NCBI GenBank assembly: GCA_964411985.1 | Contig: CAYPNF010000022.1 | Location: 1 to 64,000, forward strand | DNA: 64,000 nt | Source of the DNA: CAYPNF01 sp964411985 | Lineage (GTDB): Bacteria; Verrucomicrobiota; Verrucomicrobiia; Limisphaerales; J093 | Reading direction: 5' to 3' | Shown here: positions 15,967 to 26,700 of the stretch, piece after piece | Position numbering within the stretch: position 1 is the stretch's first letter | Layout of the letters: every line of letters starts with the position of its first letter | Notes under the pieces: generated by a model | Seen by the model: the letters and a program-made list of their open reading frames with translations, nothing else | Told to the model about the DNA's origin: nothing | Database searches by the model: none | Position numbers and translations under genes: made by a program

Positions 15967-17286
15967 ATGGCCTCCCGGCTCCTCATCATCCAGCCTTCAC
16001 ACTACCGTGCTAAAGGAGATTCGACTCTCTTCAAAGCCCGGCGCCTGAGCGTTGTGCCGTTGACCCTTCCCTATCTGGCCGCCATGGCTCCTAAGGACTG
16101 GGATATCCAATTGGTTGATGAGCGGCTCGAGTCCGTGAATTTCTCCTCTCGCCCCGACCTGGTGGCCATCAGTACCTGGACGCTGAATGCCAACCGCGCC
16201 AACGATATCGCCGATGAATTCCGTCGGCGTGGAGTCCCCGTCGTCATGGGTGGACCCCACACTTACTTCCACACCGATGAGGCTACAGCCCATAGCGACG
16301 CTGTGGCGGTTGGCGAAGCGGAAACCACTTGGCCCAGGATTCTGGAGGACGCGCGGGCTGCTCGGTTGGCCAAGGTGTATCGAGGCGAGATTCATCCGAA
16401 TCTGTGCGGACTGCCACTGCCTCGCTATGAACTTCTGAACCTGCGCCGGTATGGTCCCTTCCGCACCTCCGTCGTGGTATCCTCTCGGGGGTGCCCTTTC
16501 CACTGCGAGTTTTGCTCAGAGCGGTTCCTTCTCGGTGAGCACTATCGATCTAGACCCGTGGAAGAGGTGGTTGCGGAGATCAAGCATACTGGAGCGAAGA
16601 GCATTCTTTTTGGAGATAGCAATTTCGGAGGAAAGAGGAGCCATGCCATGGAGTTGATGGAGGCGATGATCCCCCTCCGGATCCGATGGTCGGCCCTGTG
16701 GTCCTTTTATCTTTGTGGCGATCGGGAGTTCATGGACCTGGCTCAGAGAAGCGGGCTCCTGCACTTGAACGTTGGCATTGAGAGCCTCAGCGACAACACT
16801 CTGCAGGGGATGAACAAGCGCTTCAATAAGACAAGTCGGTATGCTGAAACGTTTGCCGATCTGCGTCGCCGTGGAGTTAGCTATTCCGTGAACCTCATCT
16901 TTGGGTGGGATGGAGAAGAGCCTTCTTCGTTCGCCACCACGCTGCAGTTCCTTTCTGACCATAAAGTCCCGGTCGCCTACTTCAATATCCTGACTCCGGT
17001 GAAGGGAACACCGCTCTACGAACGCCTTCTGAGCGAAAACCGAGTGATCAATGCCGAGGACATCGACCGATGGCCTGGGCAGATCTGCTACATGAAACCA
17101 ACCAATGGCACCCCGGCCGACCTTGAAAGCAACGTTCAGCGGTTGTATCGCGACTTCTACAGCCTGGGCTCGATCTTCGCCCGGTTACCGCCTCCATTGA
17201 CCAAGTCCAACATCGCCTCCTGGGTGATCAACCTCTCACAGCGGCGTATGGCCTTGGCTCAGAATAATAACTTTGATGGGTATTAG
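15967..17286 (+). CDS. B12-binding-type radical SAM enzyme (3)
   Basis: 439 residues with the same two-domain plan as the other two: Rossmann-like N-terminal domain (IIQPSHYR, LVDERLES, VVMGGPHTYFH) and a radical SAM barrel with Cys176, Cys180 and Cys183 (RGCPFHCEFCSE). FGDSNFGG and the TPVKGTPLYERL strand align with FVDDNI and TPYPGTRLYARM of the 11477 protein, so the two are closer to each other than to the 10068 protein. Placed last in the plus-strand run, 72 bases after FabG, which suggests late action on the assembled chain. No downstream cluster gene follows. Confidence 0.86.
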   Translation: MASRLLIIQPSHYRAKGDSTLFKARRLSVVPLTLPYLAAMAPKDWDIQLVDERLESVNFSSRPDLVAISTWTLNANRANDIADEFRRRGVPVVMGGPHTYFHTDEATAHSDAVAVGEAETTWPRILEDARAARLAKVYRGEIHPNLCGLPLPRYELLNLRRYGPFRTSVVVSSRGCPFHCEFCSERFLLGEHYRSRPVEEVVAEIKHTGAKSILFGDSNFGGKRSHAMELMEAMIPLRIRWSALWSFYLCGDREFMDLAQRSGLLHLNVGIESLSDNTLQGMNKRFNKTSRYAETFADLRRRGVSYSVNLIFGWDGEEPSSFATTLQFLSDHKVPVAYFNILTPVKGTPLYERLLSENRVINAEDIDRWPGQICYMKPTNGTPADLESNVQRLYRDFYSLGSIFARLPPPLTKSNIASWVINLSQRRMALAQNNNFDGY

Positions 17287-17331
17287 TTCAATTCCCTTGG
17301 TCCCCTCCTGAGTCGGCGCTATGCTAAGCTC

Positions 17332-20300
17332 ATGCGACACGCAGATTCTCGCCCTGGGACCTGGATCCTGGGAACAGCCTTGGTTTTCGCCTTATGCATG
17401 GCCTGGCCTTTGGTTTCGGCGCAATCAGGGATCACTGTGGAAGGCATTACGGATCGAGCCTATGACCTCTATGATGACCACGTCTCGTTCCGCGTCCCGG
17501 CTGCTTCTGGCTGGACTTACCGTGTTGAACTCGACGGGCAGAGAATGCCGACCGACCTCTGGATGGAGGTGAATCGGGTCGGTTACCACGAGGTGGACGT
17601 CTGGCGAAGCAACCTCCAGAGTGGAGAAACCGAGAGCCGCAAAGTCCGTTTCATCGTCCAGTCTTCGGAGCGGAGCGCGTCAGGCGCTACCGAGAATGGA
17701 CTTCCCGCCTGGACTCCGTACCCGCTGATCGATTCTTCGACCAAAGAGTTCGTGGGAGCGCATCTGGACGTCGTGGTGCCGAAAGCCTATCCGGCAGGCA
17801 TGGAGATTCCCGTGGTGGTATGGGTGCGAAAGGCCTCTCAAAGCCCGGTCCGAGCCAACGGTCCCCTCACGGCTGCCGACCACCCTTCCATCCAGGTTCG
17901 TCGCGGGGTGGGATCGGGATTCCTCACGACCAACCATCCCCCTGGGATCATCGACTACCGTTGCCAGCTTGCCGGCCTCGAGGCCGCCAAGAGCATCACG
18001 GTTGAGGATGGAACGGATTGGACTCAGGTCGCAGGAGAGTTGACCGGCGAAGTGATTTGGCCCGATAACGCGCGGATTTCAGTGTTGGGAAACCTCACGA
18101 TTCCGGCCGGTTCAAAACTGATCGTTGGCGCAGGCGTCGTTGTGCGACTGCAGCCCAAGGTGAATGTTTACGTCGACGGGTCGGTCCAGATCGAGGGTAA
18201 CATAGAGCAACCGGTGGTGTTCGCGCCCGTCAACCGGACGCAACCATGGGGCGGCTTTTTTCTCAGAGCGTCAACGTCCCAACTGGACGCCAAGGGCACG
18301 ATCTTTACCGGCAGCGGTGCTGATCCACAGGGTGGAGCAGGGCATCGCTCCGAACAATGCCTCTTCTTCTTGGATAACCATGCTGGCCTCTCCCTCACGG
18401 ATTGTGCGGCGATTGACCTGGTCGGTCAGTTTGGTCACGGGGTGGACAATGGGCAGCCCTGGAATCGAATCGTGATCACCCGATCGCTCATCCAGCGTTG
18501 CATAACCGGGGGCGAATGGAACGGCTCCTCGCTGCGGTTTCTCAACTCTGCCTTGATCGAAGTACCGTATGCCACGCCTGTATTTGCGAATCGTGATGAG
18601 GACGGAATCTACTTCACCACCGGTGAATTCGAGGTGCGCGATAGTCTGATCGGCTGGACTCGTGATGATGGCATTGACTCCGGGAGTGGCGGAGCCGGAT
18701 CCGTGACCGTCAGCAATACGTGGATCGAAGCTACGTATCACGAGGCGTTCGCTTGGTCCGGAGGAGGGCGCACCACTACGAACATGAACACGGTCAGCTT
18801 GAACTGTGGCCAAGGGATTGAGTGCGGATGGAGTAGTACGGCCAACTCACCGCTGGATTTCGTCGACCATTGCCTCAGCATTGGCAATGCGGTGGGTGCA
18901 CGATTTGGAGACAACTACGACTGGACATTCAACGGATTCCTACGGGTCACCAACTCGCTTCTGCTCAATAATGATCGTGATGTTTGGGGTATGAGTTGGC
19001 AGACCGATAGCCAAGGTTGGATCTACCGTACCAACCAGATGGACATTCGCGGTAACTTCCTAACCACGGCGCATCCTCAACACCCCACCAACAAGGTGTG
19101 GAACCCGGCCTTGGATGGCTGGCGCTTGGGAGCCTTCATGACCACCCCTGCTGATGCCTCGGTTGGATTGGGATTCGCCGTATGGACCGACCACTTCGAT
19201 TTGCCTTCACTTTTCCAGGGAGTCCCTGTGGGACTGAGCACTTTCACTACGAATCCGGTAACCGTGGAATATGTTTTCGAAAGTGCTACGGGACGGCTTT
19301 CGAATGGCACGTTGACTTTTTCCCCAGGGGAGGTTGTGAAGCGAATCTACCCACTCGGTTTCGATTTATCCCGTGAAGAAACCGTGCGTTTACTTTTGAG
19401 CAATCCTGGCATCGCCGAGTTGACGGGCATAACTGAGGTTGGCTTCTCAGGGACGGTGCCATCACCCCAGGTGTCTTGCTTGGTAGGTAGTTCGCAAACG
19501 GATTTGGCTAGGCTAGGGGAGGGGATTGCGCTTGCGTTGAGCGCCCCTTCGTCCGAACCGGTCCTCGTCAAATACGTCTGGGAAATGCCTGGATCCACTC
19601 CCCAGAAGGGAGAAGTCGTGTTTTCACCCGGCGAGAGAATCCAGTGGGTGGCATCGCCGAGTTTTGAACCCGCCACCGCGGGTTTGGTCCGGTTTTCGCT
19701 GACAGATGCCTCTTTAGCAAGGCTGGGTAACACCACCAACCATTACTGGGTGAAGACTCCCTTTCTTCCAGCCCCGAACCAGATCCTCCTGCCGGTCGGT
19801 GCGCTCTGGAAGTACCTGGATACCGGCATAAACCTGGGCCAGGCTTGGTCTCCTGCCAATCCCAACGGATGGACTGGGCTCAGTTTCGACGATGGCAAAT
19901 GGCTCGCCGGCCCCGCCCCGCTTGGATATGGCAACGGGGGTGCCGAGGCCACGACCAACAGCTACGGCGGGGTCAGCAGCGACAAGTTCATCACTTACTA
20001 CTTTCGAGGGGAAGTGATGGTGACGAATCTGTCGAGGATCAAGAGCCTCACTTTCAACCTGCTGCGAGATGACGGCGCAGTGGTCTATCTCAATGGCAGC
20101 GAAGTGTACCGCGAGAATATGCCCAGTGGCATCATTACTAACCTGTCCCTGGCCTCCACCAACGTCGGGGGTACCGCCACCGCCTACTACTCACGGGAAC
20201 TCAGCGTCCATACGTTCCCACAGCCTCTGAGGGACGGAACGAACCTCGTGGCGGTCGAGATCCACCAATCCAGCAAATCGTCATCCGACATCCTCTTCGA

Positions 20301-20523
20301 CTTGGAGATTCGGGCAAACCTTGTACCTGAATCAGGCACGGAAGGGCCGGAATTACACCTCGCCAAGTTCGGTGAAGAGATCGTGGTGGGGTGGGGAGAT
20401 GCGGGCGCCCAGCTACTACAGAGCACCAATGTTGTGGGTCCCTGGGAGATTCTCTCGACGCAGAGTCCTTTGCTAATCAAACCAACCCTCTCGGAAAGCT
20501 TCTTCCGGTTGTCAACGCCCTAG
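17332..20523 (+). CDS. Large secreted beta-helix/Calx-beta-like protein
   Basis: 1063 residues with an N-terminal signal peptide (hydrophobic stretch TALVFALCMAWPLVSA). Residues about 225-600 contain strand repeats rich in Asn/Gly and short turns (NARISVLGNLTIPAG, VVVRLQPKVNVYVDGSVQIEGN), typical of right-handed parallel beta-helix proteins. Two Calx-beta-like segments follow (SNGTLTFSPGEVVKRI, KGEVVFSPGERIQWV, about 615-810). Then comes a galactose-binding-like domain (WKYLDTG..., LLRDDGAVVYLNGSEVYRENMP, about 820-990), and a short C-terminal strand region ending in SFFRLSTP, a Verrucomicrobia-type tail. Substrate is unknown; surface binding or polysaccharide processing is likely. Separate from the lipid cluster by 45 bases but not obviously part of it. 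Confidence 0.75.
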   Translation: MRHADSRPGTWILGTALVFALCMAWPLVSAQSGITVEGITDRAYDLYDDHVSFRVPAASGWTYRVELDGQRMPTDLWMEVNRVGYHEVDVWRSNLQSGETESRKVRFIVQSSERSASGATENGLPAWTPYPLIDSSTKEFVGAHLDVVVPKAYPAGMEIPVVVWVRKASQSPVRANGPLTAADHPSIQVRRGVGSGFLTTNHPPGIIDYRCQLAGLEAAKSITVEDGTDWTQVAGELTGEVIWPDNARISVLGNLTIPAGSKLIVGAGVVVRLQPKVNVYVDGSVQIEGNIEQPVVFAPVNRTQPWGGFFLRASTSQLDAKGTIFTGSGADPQGGAGHRSEQCLFFLDNHAGLSLTDCAAIDLVGQFGHGVDNGQPWNRIVITRSLIQRCITGGEWNGSSLRFLNSALIEVPYATPVFANRDEDGIYFTTGEFEVRDSLIGWTRDDGIDSGSGGAGSVTVSNTWIEATYHEAFAWSGGGRTTTNMNTVSLNCGQGIECGWSSTANSPLDFVDHCLSIGNAVGARFGDNYDWTFNGFLRVTNSLLLNNDRDVWGMSWQTDSQGWIYRTNQMDIRGNFLTTAHPQHPTNKVWNPALDGWRLGAFMTTPADASVGLGFAVWTDHFDLPSLFQGVPVGLSTFTTNPVTVEYVFESATGRLSNGTLTFSPGEVVKRIYPLGFDLSREETVRLLLSNPGIAELTGITEVGFSGTVPSPQVSCLVGSSQTDLARLGEGIALALSAPSSEPVLVKYVWEMPGSTPQKGEVVFSPGERIQWVASPSFEPATAGLVRFSLTDASLARLGNTTNHYWVKTPFLPAPNQILLPVGALWKYLDTGINLGQAWSPANPNGWTGLSFDDGKWLAGPAPLGYGNGGAEATTNSYGGVSSDKFITYYFRGEVMVTNLSRIKSLTFNLLRDDGAVVYLNGSEVYRENMPSGIITNLSLASTNVGGTATAYYSRELSVHTFPQPLRDGTNLVAVEIHQSSKSSSDILFDLEIRANLVPESGTEGPELHLAKFGEEIVVGWGDAGAQLLQSTNVVGPWEILSTQSPLLIKPTLSESFFRLSTP

Positions 20524-20757
20524 TGAAGATGGGGGGAACTCCGTCAACCGGGTGCCGACTTAAACAAGTGGAAGATCAAAACACTCTAGCCTTGCTACGT
20601 ACCTGCTTCGGTTTGCTTTACCGTTTGGCTCCGTTTAGGCGCTTTGATGAGAACGACGATGAACTGCCTTTCACTCATCCCAAGTCCATGGGCATTGACT
20701 TCGGGCTATGGATAGAGTTCGCTATGATCAGCTTTTGAGATAGGAGTCACGACGAGT
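20524..20757. other. Intergenic stretch between two large secreted proteins
   Basis: 234 bases without a gene I can support. TAGGAG at about 20740 is placed as the ribosome-binding site of the next gene. No terminator hairpin with a T tract was found. Confidence 0.5.
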
Positions 20758-23700
20758 ATGGGGTCATCTGTTGTTGGTGGGACCGTCAGGCTGCTGGCGG
20801 CGTTACTAGGATGGGCGATGGCTTCGCCGCCCTTGCAGGGAACGACGATTCAGGTCTCGGCCACGCCTGCGGAACATGCGGTCGTTCTGGGAGGAGGTGA
20901 GTACGCTACTGGCACGCAGGCCCGGCTCATGGTTGGGCCGGAGGTAGGCTATCGCTTCGACCACTGGGAAGGCGATGTGCCCGTCGGCCAGGAGAAGACC
21001 AACCCTCTCACTTTCGAAGTCACTTCCGACGGTGCGCTGCGCGCCGTTGTGGTGTTGTCGGAGGATCCCAAAGAAGGGTGGTTTCGCGGGGGAACCGTCG
21101 TGAGTTGGGGAAGCAACGGCGGGCTGAAGCCTCCGGTCGGGTTGAGCAATGTCGTGGAGGTCGCTACTGGTGAGGGTAGCGGCCTGGCCCTGAAATCGGA
21201 TGGGAAGACAGAGCAGTGGGGGTGGACTTATGGAACGCCTCCGGAGGGACAGAGCAACCTTAGTGCGGTGGCTGCGGGCTCTTCGCATATGCTGGCTCTG
21301 AGCGCAAATGGAAGGGTAGTGGGGTGGGGAGAGGATGATCGTGGACAGGCCACGCCTCCATCAGGTCTTGGCGATGTGGTTGCCATAGCTGCAGGTGATG
21401 TCCACTCGTTGGCGCTGCAAAGAGGAGGCACGGTGGTGGGTTGGGGGGACCGTCTGGGGGGCCAAGCGAAGCCCCCGAGAGATTTGAGCAACGTAGTGGC
21501 TGTTGCGGCAGGCTATGCGCACAGCCTCGCCCTGAGGGCCGATGGGAGCGTGGTGGGCTGGGGGTGGAACGAGAGCGGCAAGGCTACGCCCCCGGCAGAG
21601 CTGAACAACGTGGTGGCTATCGCCGCCGGCTATGCGCACAGCCTGGCCCTGAAGGCGGATGGGACGGTGGTGGGTTGGGGGAGTGACGGGGACGGAAGGG
21701 GAACACCTCCACAAGGACTGAAGAATGTGGTGGGCATCACGGCAGGTTATAGCCACAGCCTGGCCCTAAGGGCCGATGGGACCGTGGTAGGATGGGGGGG
21801 CAATTGGTTCGGGCAAGCCGAACCTCCGTCCGGGTTGAGTAATGTTGTCTCCATTGCGGCGGGCAATGTATCTAGCCTGGCCGTGACTGCGGGCGATTGG
21901 GGCCTTAAGTCTGCCGTCCCTCGGGGCTTGGTTCAGAGGCAGTCCGCACCGTTCCGGCTTGCCTCTGGATTCGCCGGGGCCAGTTCCTGCCCTCGCTCAT
22001 ATCAATGGTATCGGGATGGCATCGCGTTGGCGGGCGCCACCAATGGGACCCTGACGGTTGATTCGTTCGCGTTTGAGGATATGGGAAGCTACCGGCTCCT
22101 GGCGGCCGATTCCACCAGGGCGGTGCTCACACCCCCGACGGACGTTTACGCCTATCTTTGCGAAGTCGCTGGCGAAGGACGGATCGAGACGCTGGTAGAT
22201 CAGGCTGCTGGCAGGGTGTTCGTTTATGCAGTGCCAACGGCTGGATGGAAGTTGGATCATTGGGAAGGGGGGCTTAGTGGAACCGAGCTGCAAAAGAGTT
22301 TCGTGCTTAGTCAGGAGAATCCAAGCGTGGTAGCAAGAGCAGTGTTTGCCCCCGCGATGAAGATAACTGTATCAGCATCGGTGTCGGGAGGCCTGGTAAT
22401 TGGATCTGGCGCGTACGATGAGAGGAGAGAGGTTCGGGTTCTGGCTGCTCCAGATATGGGCTATCGCTTCTCCCATTGGGAGGGGGACGTGCCGCCTGGG
22501 ATGGAATCGACCAACCCACTGCTTTTTGAGCCAGCCTCCAACTGCACCTTGAGGGCCATCATGGTTGTTTCCGACGATCCCAGAGAGGGGTGGTTCAAGG
22601 GCGGAACCGTGGTGGGTTGGGGAGCCAATGCTTATGGGCAGGTCGATCCTCCTCTGGGACTCAGTAACGTCGTGGAAATCTCTGCTGGCGGGTACCATGG
22701 TCTTGCTCTTACGGCCGAGGGCACCGTGGCAGGTTGGGGTGGAACTGCTGAACTCAAGCCTCCGTCGGGGCTCAGCAACGTCATTTCCATTGCTGCTGGA
22801 TACGGACACAGTCTGGCGGTAAGAAGGGATGGAACCGTCTTGGGTTGGGGGCAGAACAGGGGAGGGTTCATGTCGTTCTACATCGGACAAGCCGTACCTC
22901 CCGAAGGGCTTAGCAACGTAGTTGCTGTTGCCGCCGGTGATTTGCACAGCCTTGCTCTGAAGACCGACGGGACGGTGGTAGCGTGGGGTATACATGGAAA
23001 CGTGTTCGGCGAGTTCTTCTGGCCAGTAACTCCCCCAGCCGGTTTGAGCCACGTCGCCGCGATCAACGCCGGTGGCAGCTTAAGTAGGGCACTCTTGGAT
23101 GACGGAACAGCGGTCGAGTGGGGGTCCGGATGGTCTGGCTTGACGGATTCCTTGGTTGAATCCAGCAATATCGTCGCCATCGTACCTGGGGCGATTCTCA
23201 AGGCGGATGGGTTGATCGTGGGCTTGGGGCAGGCTGTGTCGTTCTTGTATCCATTGACTAATATTGTCTCAATCAGCGCAGGATGTTGCCATGGCCTGGC
23301 GTTGACGGAAGACGGCATGGTTGGGGGATGGGTTCCCGGTGTAATCGGTGCCAACCAGGCAACCGTCCCTCCGCCTGGACTATCCAATGTTGTCGCGATC
23401 GCCGCCGGAAGCGGATTCAGCTTGGCGATCACCGCCAACACCTGGGGGCTCCGGTCGCCCGCAAGCGCCGCGATGATCAAGGGGCAAGGAGACCTGCTTG
23501 AATTAACACCCAAATTCGCGGGTTTCGGCGATGGCGGCCGGACCTACCAATGGTGCCGGAATGGGACTCCGATCAATGGGGCTGCAGCTAGGACGTTCCA
23601 CGCTCCGGTCCTCGGTAGCGAGGATTCGGGAAGTTACCGGCTAATCGCTTACGACTCAACCAAGGTGGTACTGACCCCCGCTACCCAGGTGTTCGTGTAC

Positions 23701-26700
23701 CAAACCGAAAGGGTCGGTGAAGGCATGGTTAAAGTCTCTGTTGAGGAAGTATCAGGCACCGTGAGTTTTCGGGGGGTGGCAGCACCAGGGTGGAGACTCG
23801 ACCACTGGGAGGGCGGGGTAAGTGGGACAGAAATGTGCAAGACCTTTTCCTTCAGCAAAGAAAACCCGAGCGTGCTGGCAAGAGTGGTGTTTGCGCCAGC
23901 GGCGAAGGCTTTCCAAGTGTCAGCGTCAGTGTCGGGGCATGGAGTGGTGATGGGCGTTGGAGTGATAGACGAGGGGAGGGAAGCACGGTTGATGGCGGCA
24001 CCGGAGGTTGGCCATCGGTTTGACCATTGGGAGGGCGAAGTGATTCCGGGGCAGGAGAAATTGAATCCTCTCGTGTTTCCCGTGGAGTCTGACATCCAGG
24101 TGCGGGCGGTGGTCATTCCGGACGAAAACCTGGGCACGGGCTGGTTTCAAGGCGGCAGGGTAGGGGTGTGGGGCAGTTCTCTTGCTGGGCCGTACGGATG
24201 CTACAGGAGGTGTGCGCCACCAGAGGGGCTGAGTAATGCCGTAGCTTTAGCTGCGGGTGACAAGCATGGCTTGGCACTGAGACTTGATGGAACCGTGGCC
24301 AGTTGGGGCGACAATTCTTATGGGCAGGTGAGTGACCCTGGTTCGGGCGCCCCAGTCTCCGACCTGAGTAATATCGTGGCGGTTGCGGCGGGCCGTTTGC
24401 AGAGTTTTGCTTTGAGCAGGGAGGGAACGGTGACTGGTTGGGGAGCCAGCAGGTTTCCTATCAAAGACGGGGGATGGTCTAGCACTGGGCCCAAGGGCCT
24501 GATTGACATTACCGCCATTGCGGCGGGTGGCTATCACTGTCTAGCGGTCAAGAAAGACGGTACGATCCTTGTATGGGCGGACGACTCGCGCAGCCAAGTG
24601 AGTTTGGCTGCGGGAGTAAGTAATGTCTGCGCGGTTGCGGCGGGGCGGTTTCATAGCCTAGCGCTGAAGCAGGACGGCACTGTGGCGGGGTGGGGGATCC
24701 AAGATCGAGGACTAGCAACACCTCCGCCATCGCTGAAGAACGTGATATCCGTCGCCGCGGGTGGTGACCATAGCTTGGCGTTGACTGCGGACGGCACCGT
24801 GGTGGGGTGGGGAGACAATAGTTGGGGACAGGCCTCCCCACCGGACGGACTGACCGATGTGGTGGCAATCGCAGCAGGAAACACGCATAGCATCGCGCTT
24901 CAGGATGATGGAAGGTTGGTCGTATGGGGTACCAATGCTGCGGGCTGGCTAAAACCTTTGCCTGGGATCGTCGATGTCGTAACGGTTGGGGCGGGGGTGA
25001 ATTATAGCATGGCACTAAGTGCAGACACCTGGGGGCTTGAGTCGGTTCCGTCCAGCCCGGTAATCTGCGATGGGATGGCGCCGCCATGGATGGCGCCCAG
25101 ATTCGTTGGGATTGGGGCCAAGACTCGGCGATATCAGTGGTTTTGTGATGGAAAGATGCTGGATGGGGCTACGAACCGTGCTCTGAATCGGAACCTGTCG
25201 CTCCCGATTCGGCCCGGCACCTACCAACTGGCGGCAGCAGTTGCGACGAACGCGATCCTAACTCCGGGCATCGACGTTTTTACCTACGAATGCGAGGTCG
25301 TTGGCCAGGGGGCTATCCAAGTGTCAGCCAACCCATCCTCGCTGTCGGCGCAGTTTGAAGCTGTGGCGGCACCAGGGTGGAAGCTGGATCACTGGGAAGG
25401 TGGGTTGAATGGAAGTGAGCTGCGGAAGGTTTTTGCCTTTAGCTCAATCGAGCCGACGGTTCTGGCGAGGGCCATTTTTGTGCCGGCGAGTCTTGTGAAG
25501 GTCTCAGTCTCCGCTCTGGGAAATGGTGTAGTTCTCGGCTCGGGAGTGTTTGATGAGCGCGCCATTGTTAGACTTACGGCGGCTCCGCAAGTTGGCTATC
25601 GCTTCGATCATTGGGAGGGCGACGTGCCAGAGGGGCAAGAAGGGGTTAATCCCTTAACCTACGAGGTGAGCTCGAACAGGGTCGTCCGCGCCGTGATCTT
25701 GCCGTCGGAGAATCCGCAGGAAGGACGGTTCCGGGGCGGCAAAGTGATCGGTTGGGGCAGCGACTGGCGTGGGGAAACGACGATTCCTCCTGGCCTCGAT
25801 CAAGTTGTCTCAATCTCCGCAGGGCGAGCGCACGGTTTGGCGTTGAAGGCCGATGGCACGGTAGTAGCTTGGGGGGACAACGCGGCTGGACAAGCATCTT
25901 CCCCGCAGGGGCTGACGAACGTGATTGCGATCGACGCAGGCTACGCGCACAATCTCGCCTTGAAAGCCGATGGAACCGTGGTGGCGTGGGGAAAACACGT
26001 CGATTCGCTGGACCAGTGCGCAGAGTTGGCAGCACCCCCGAAGAACTTGAGCAACGTTGTCGCGGTGGCAGCGGGCCGTTCACACAGCTTGGCGCTTACC
26101 GCTTCCGGAACCGTGGTGGGCTGGGGAAGTGATTTGAACTGGTACGGGCAGTGGGGCGGACAGGCCACCCCGCCAAAACTGAGCAACATTGTTGCTATTG
26201 CTGCTGGGGAGTCTCACAGCTTGGCTCTTACCGCTTCTGGAACCGTGGTGGGATGGGGCGACAACTACTACGGCCAGGCTACGCCTCCTGCGAACTTGAC
26301 CAACGTTGTTGCGATTGCTGCTGGGGCGTTTCACGGTGTTGCGCTGAGAGCAGATCGGACCACAGTGGGCTGGGGCAGCCTAATACCTGGTCAGAGCACA
26401 TCTCCTCCAGGGGTTTCGAACGTGGTTGCCGTTGACGGTGGCGGTTTTCACAGCTTGATGCTGACAGCCGACGGAAGTGCGGTGGTTTTGGGGCGTGACT
26501 ACGAGGGACCAGTCTCACCGCGGCCTGCCTGCAAGAATGTTATCGCGGTTGCAGCTGGCCTGTCCTTTAGCTTGGCGCTGATCGCAGAGGAGCTTGAGCT
26601 GCTTTCCGGCTCGCCGGAGTTCGTAGTTTCTGAAATGCTCAAACCCGTTACACTTACGAACGTAATGGCTGGCGGGCCGGCGCTTCAGTGGAAACTCAAT

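Noticed and set aside
1..17286. Cluster as a mobile genomic island
   Set aside because: No integrase, transposase or repeated tRNA end was found in the window, so only a weak suggestion is kept in the findings.
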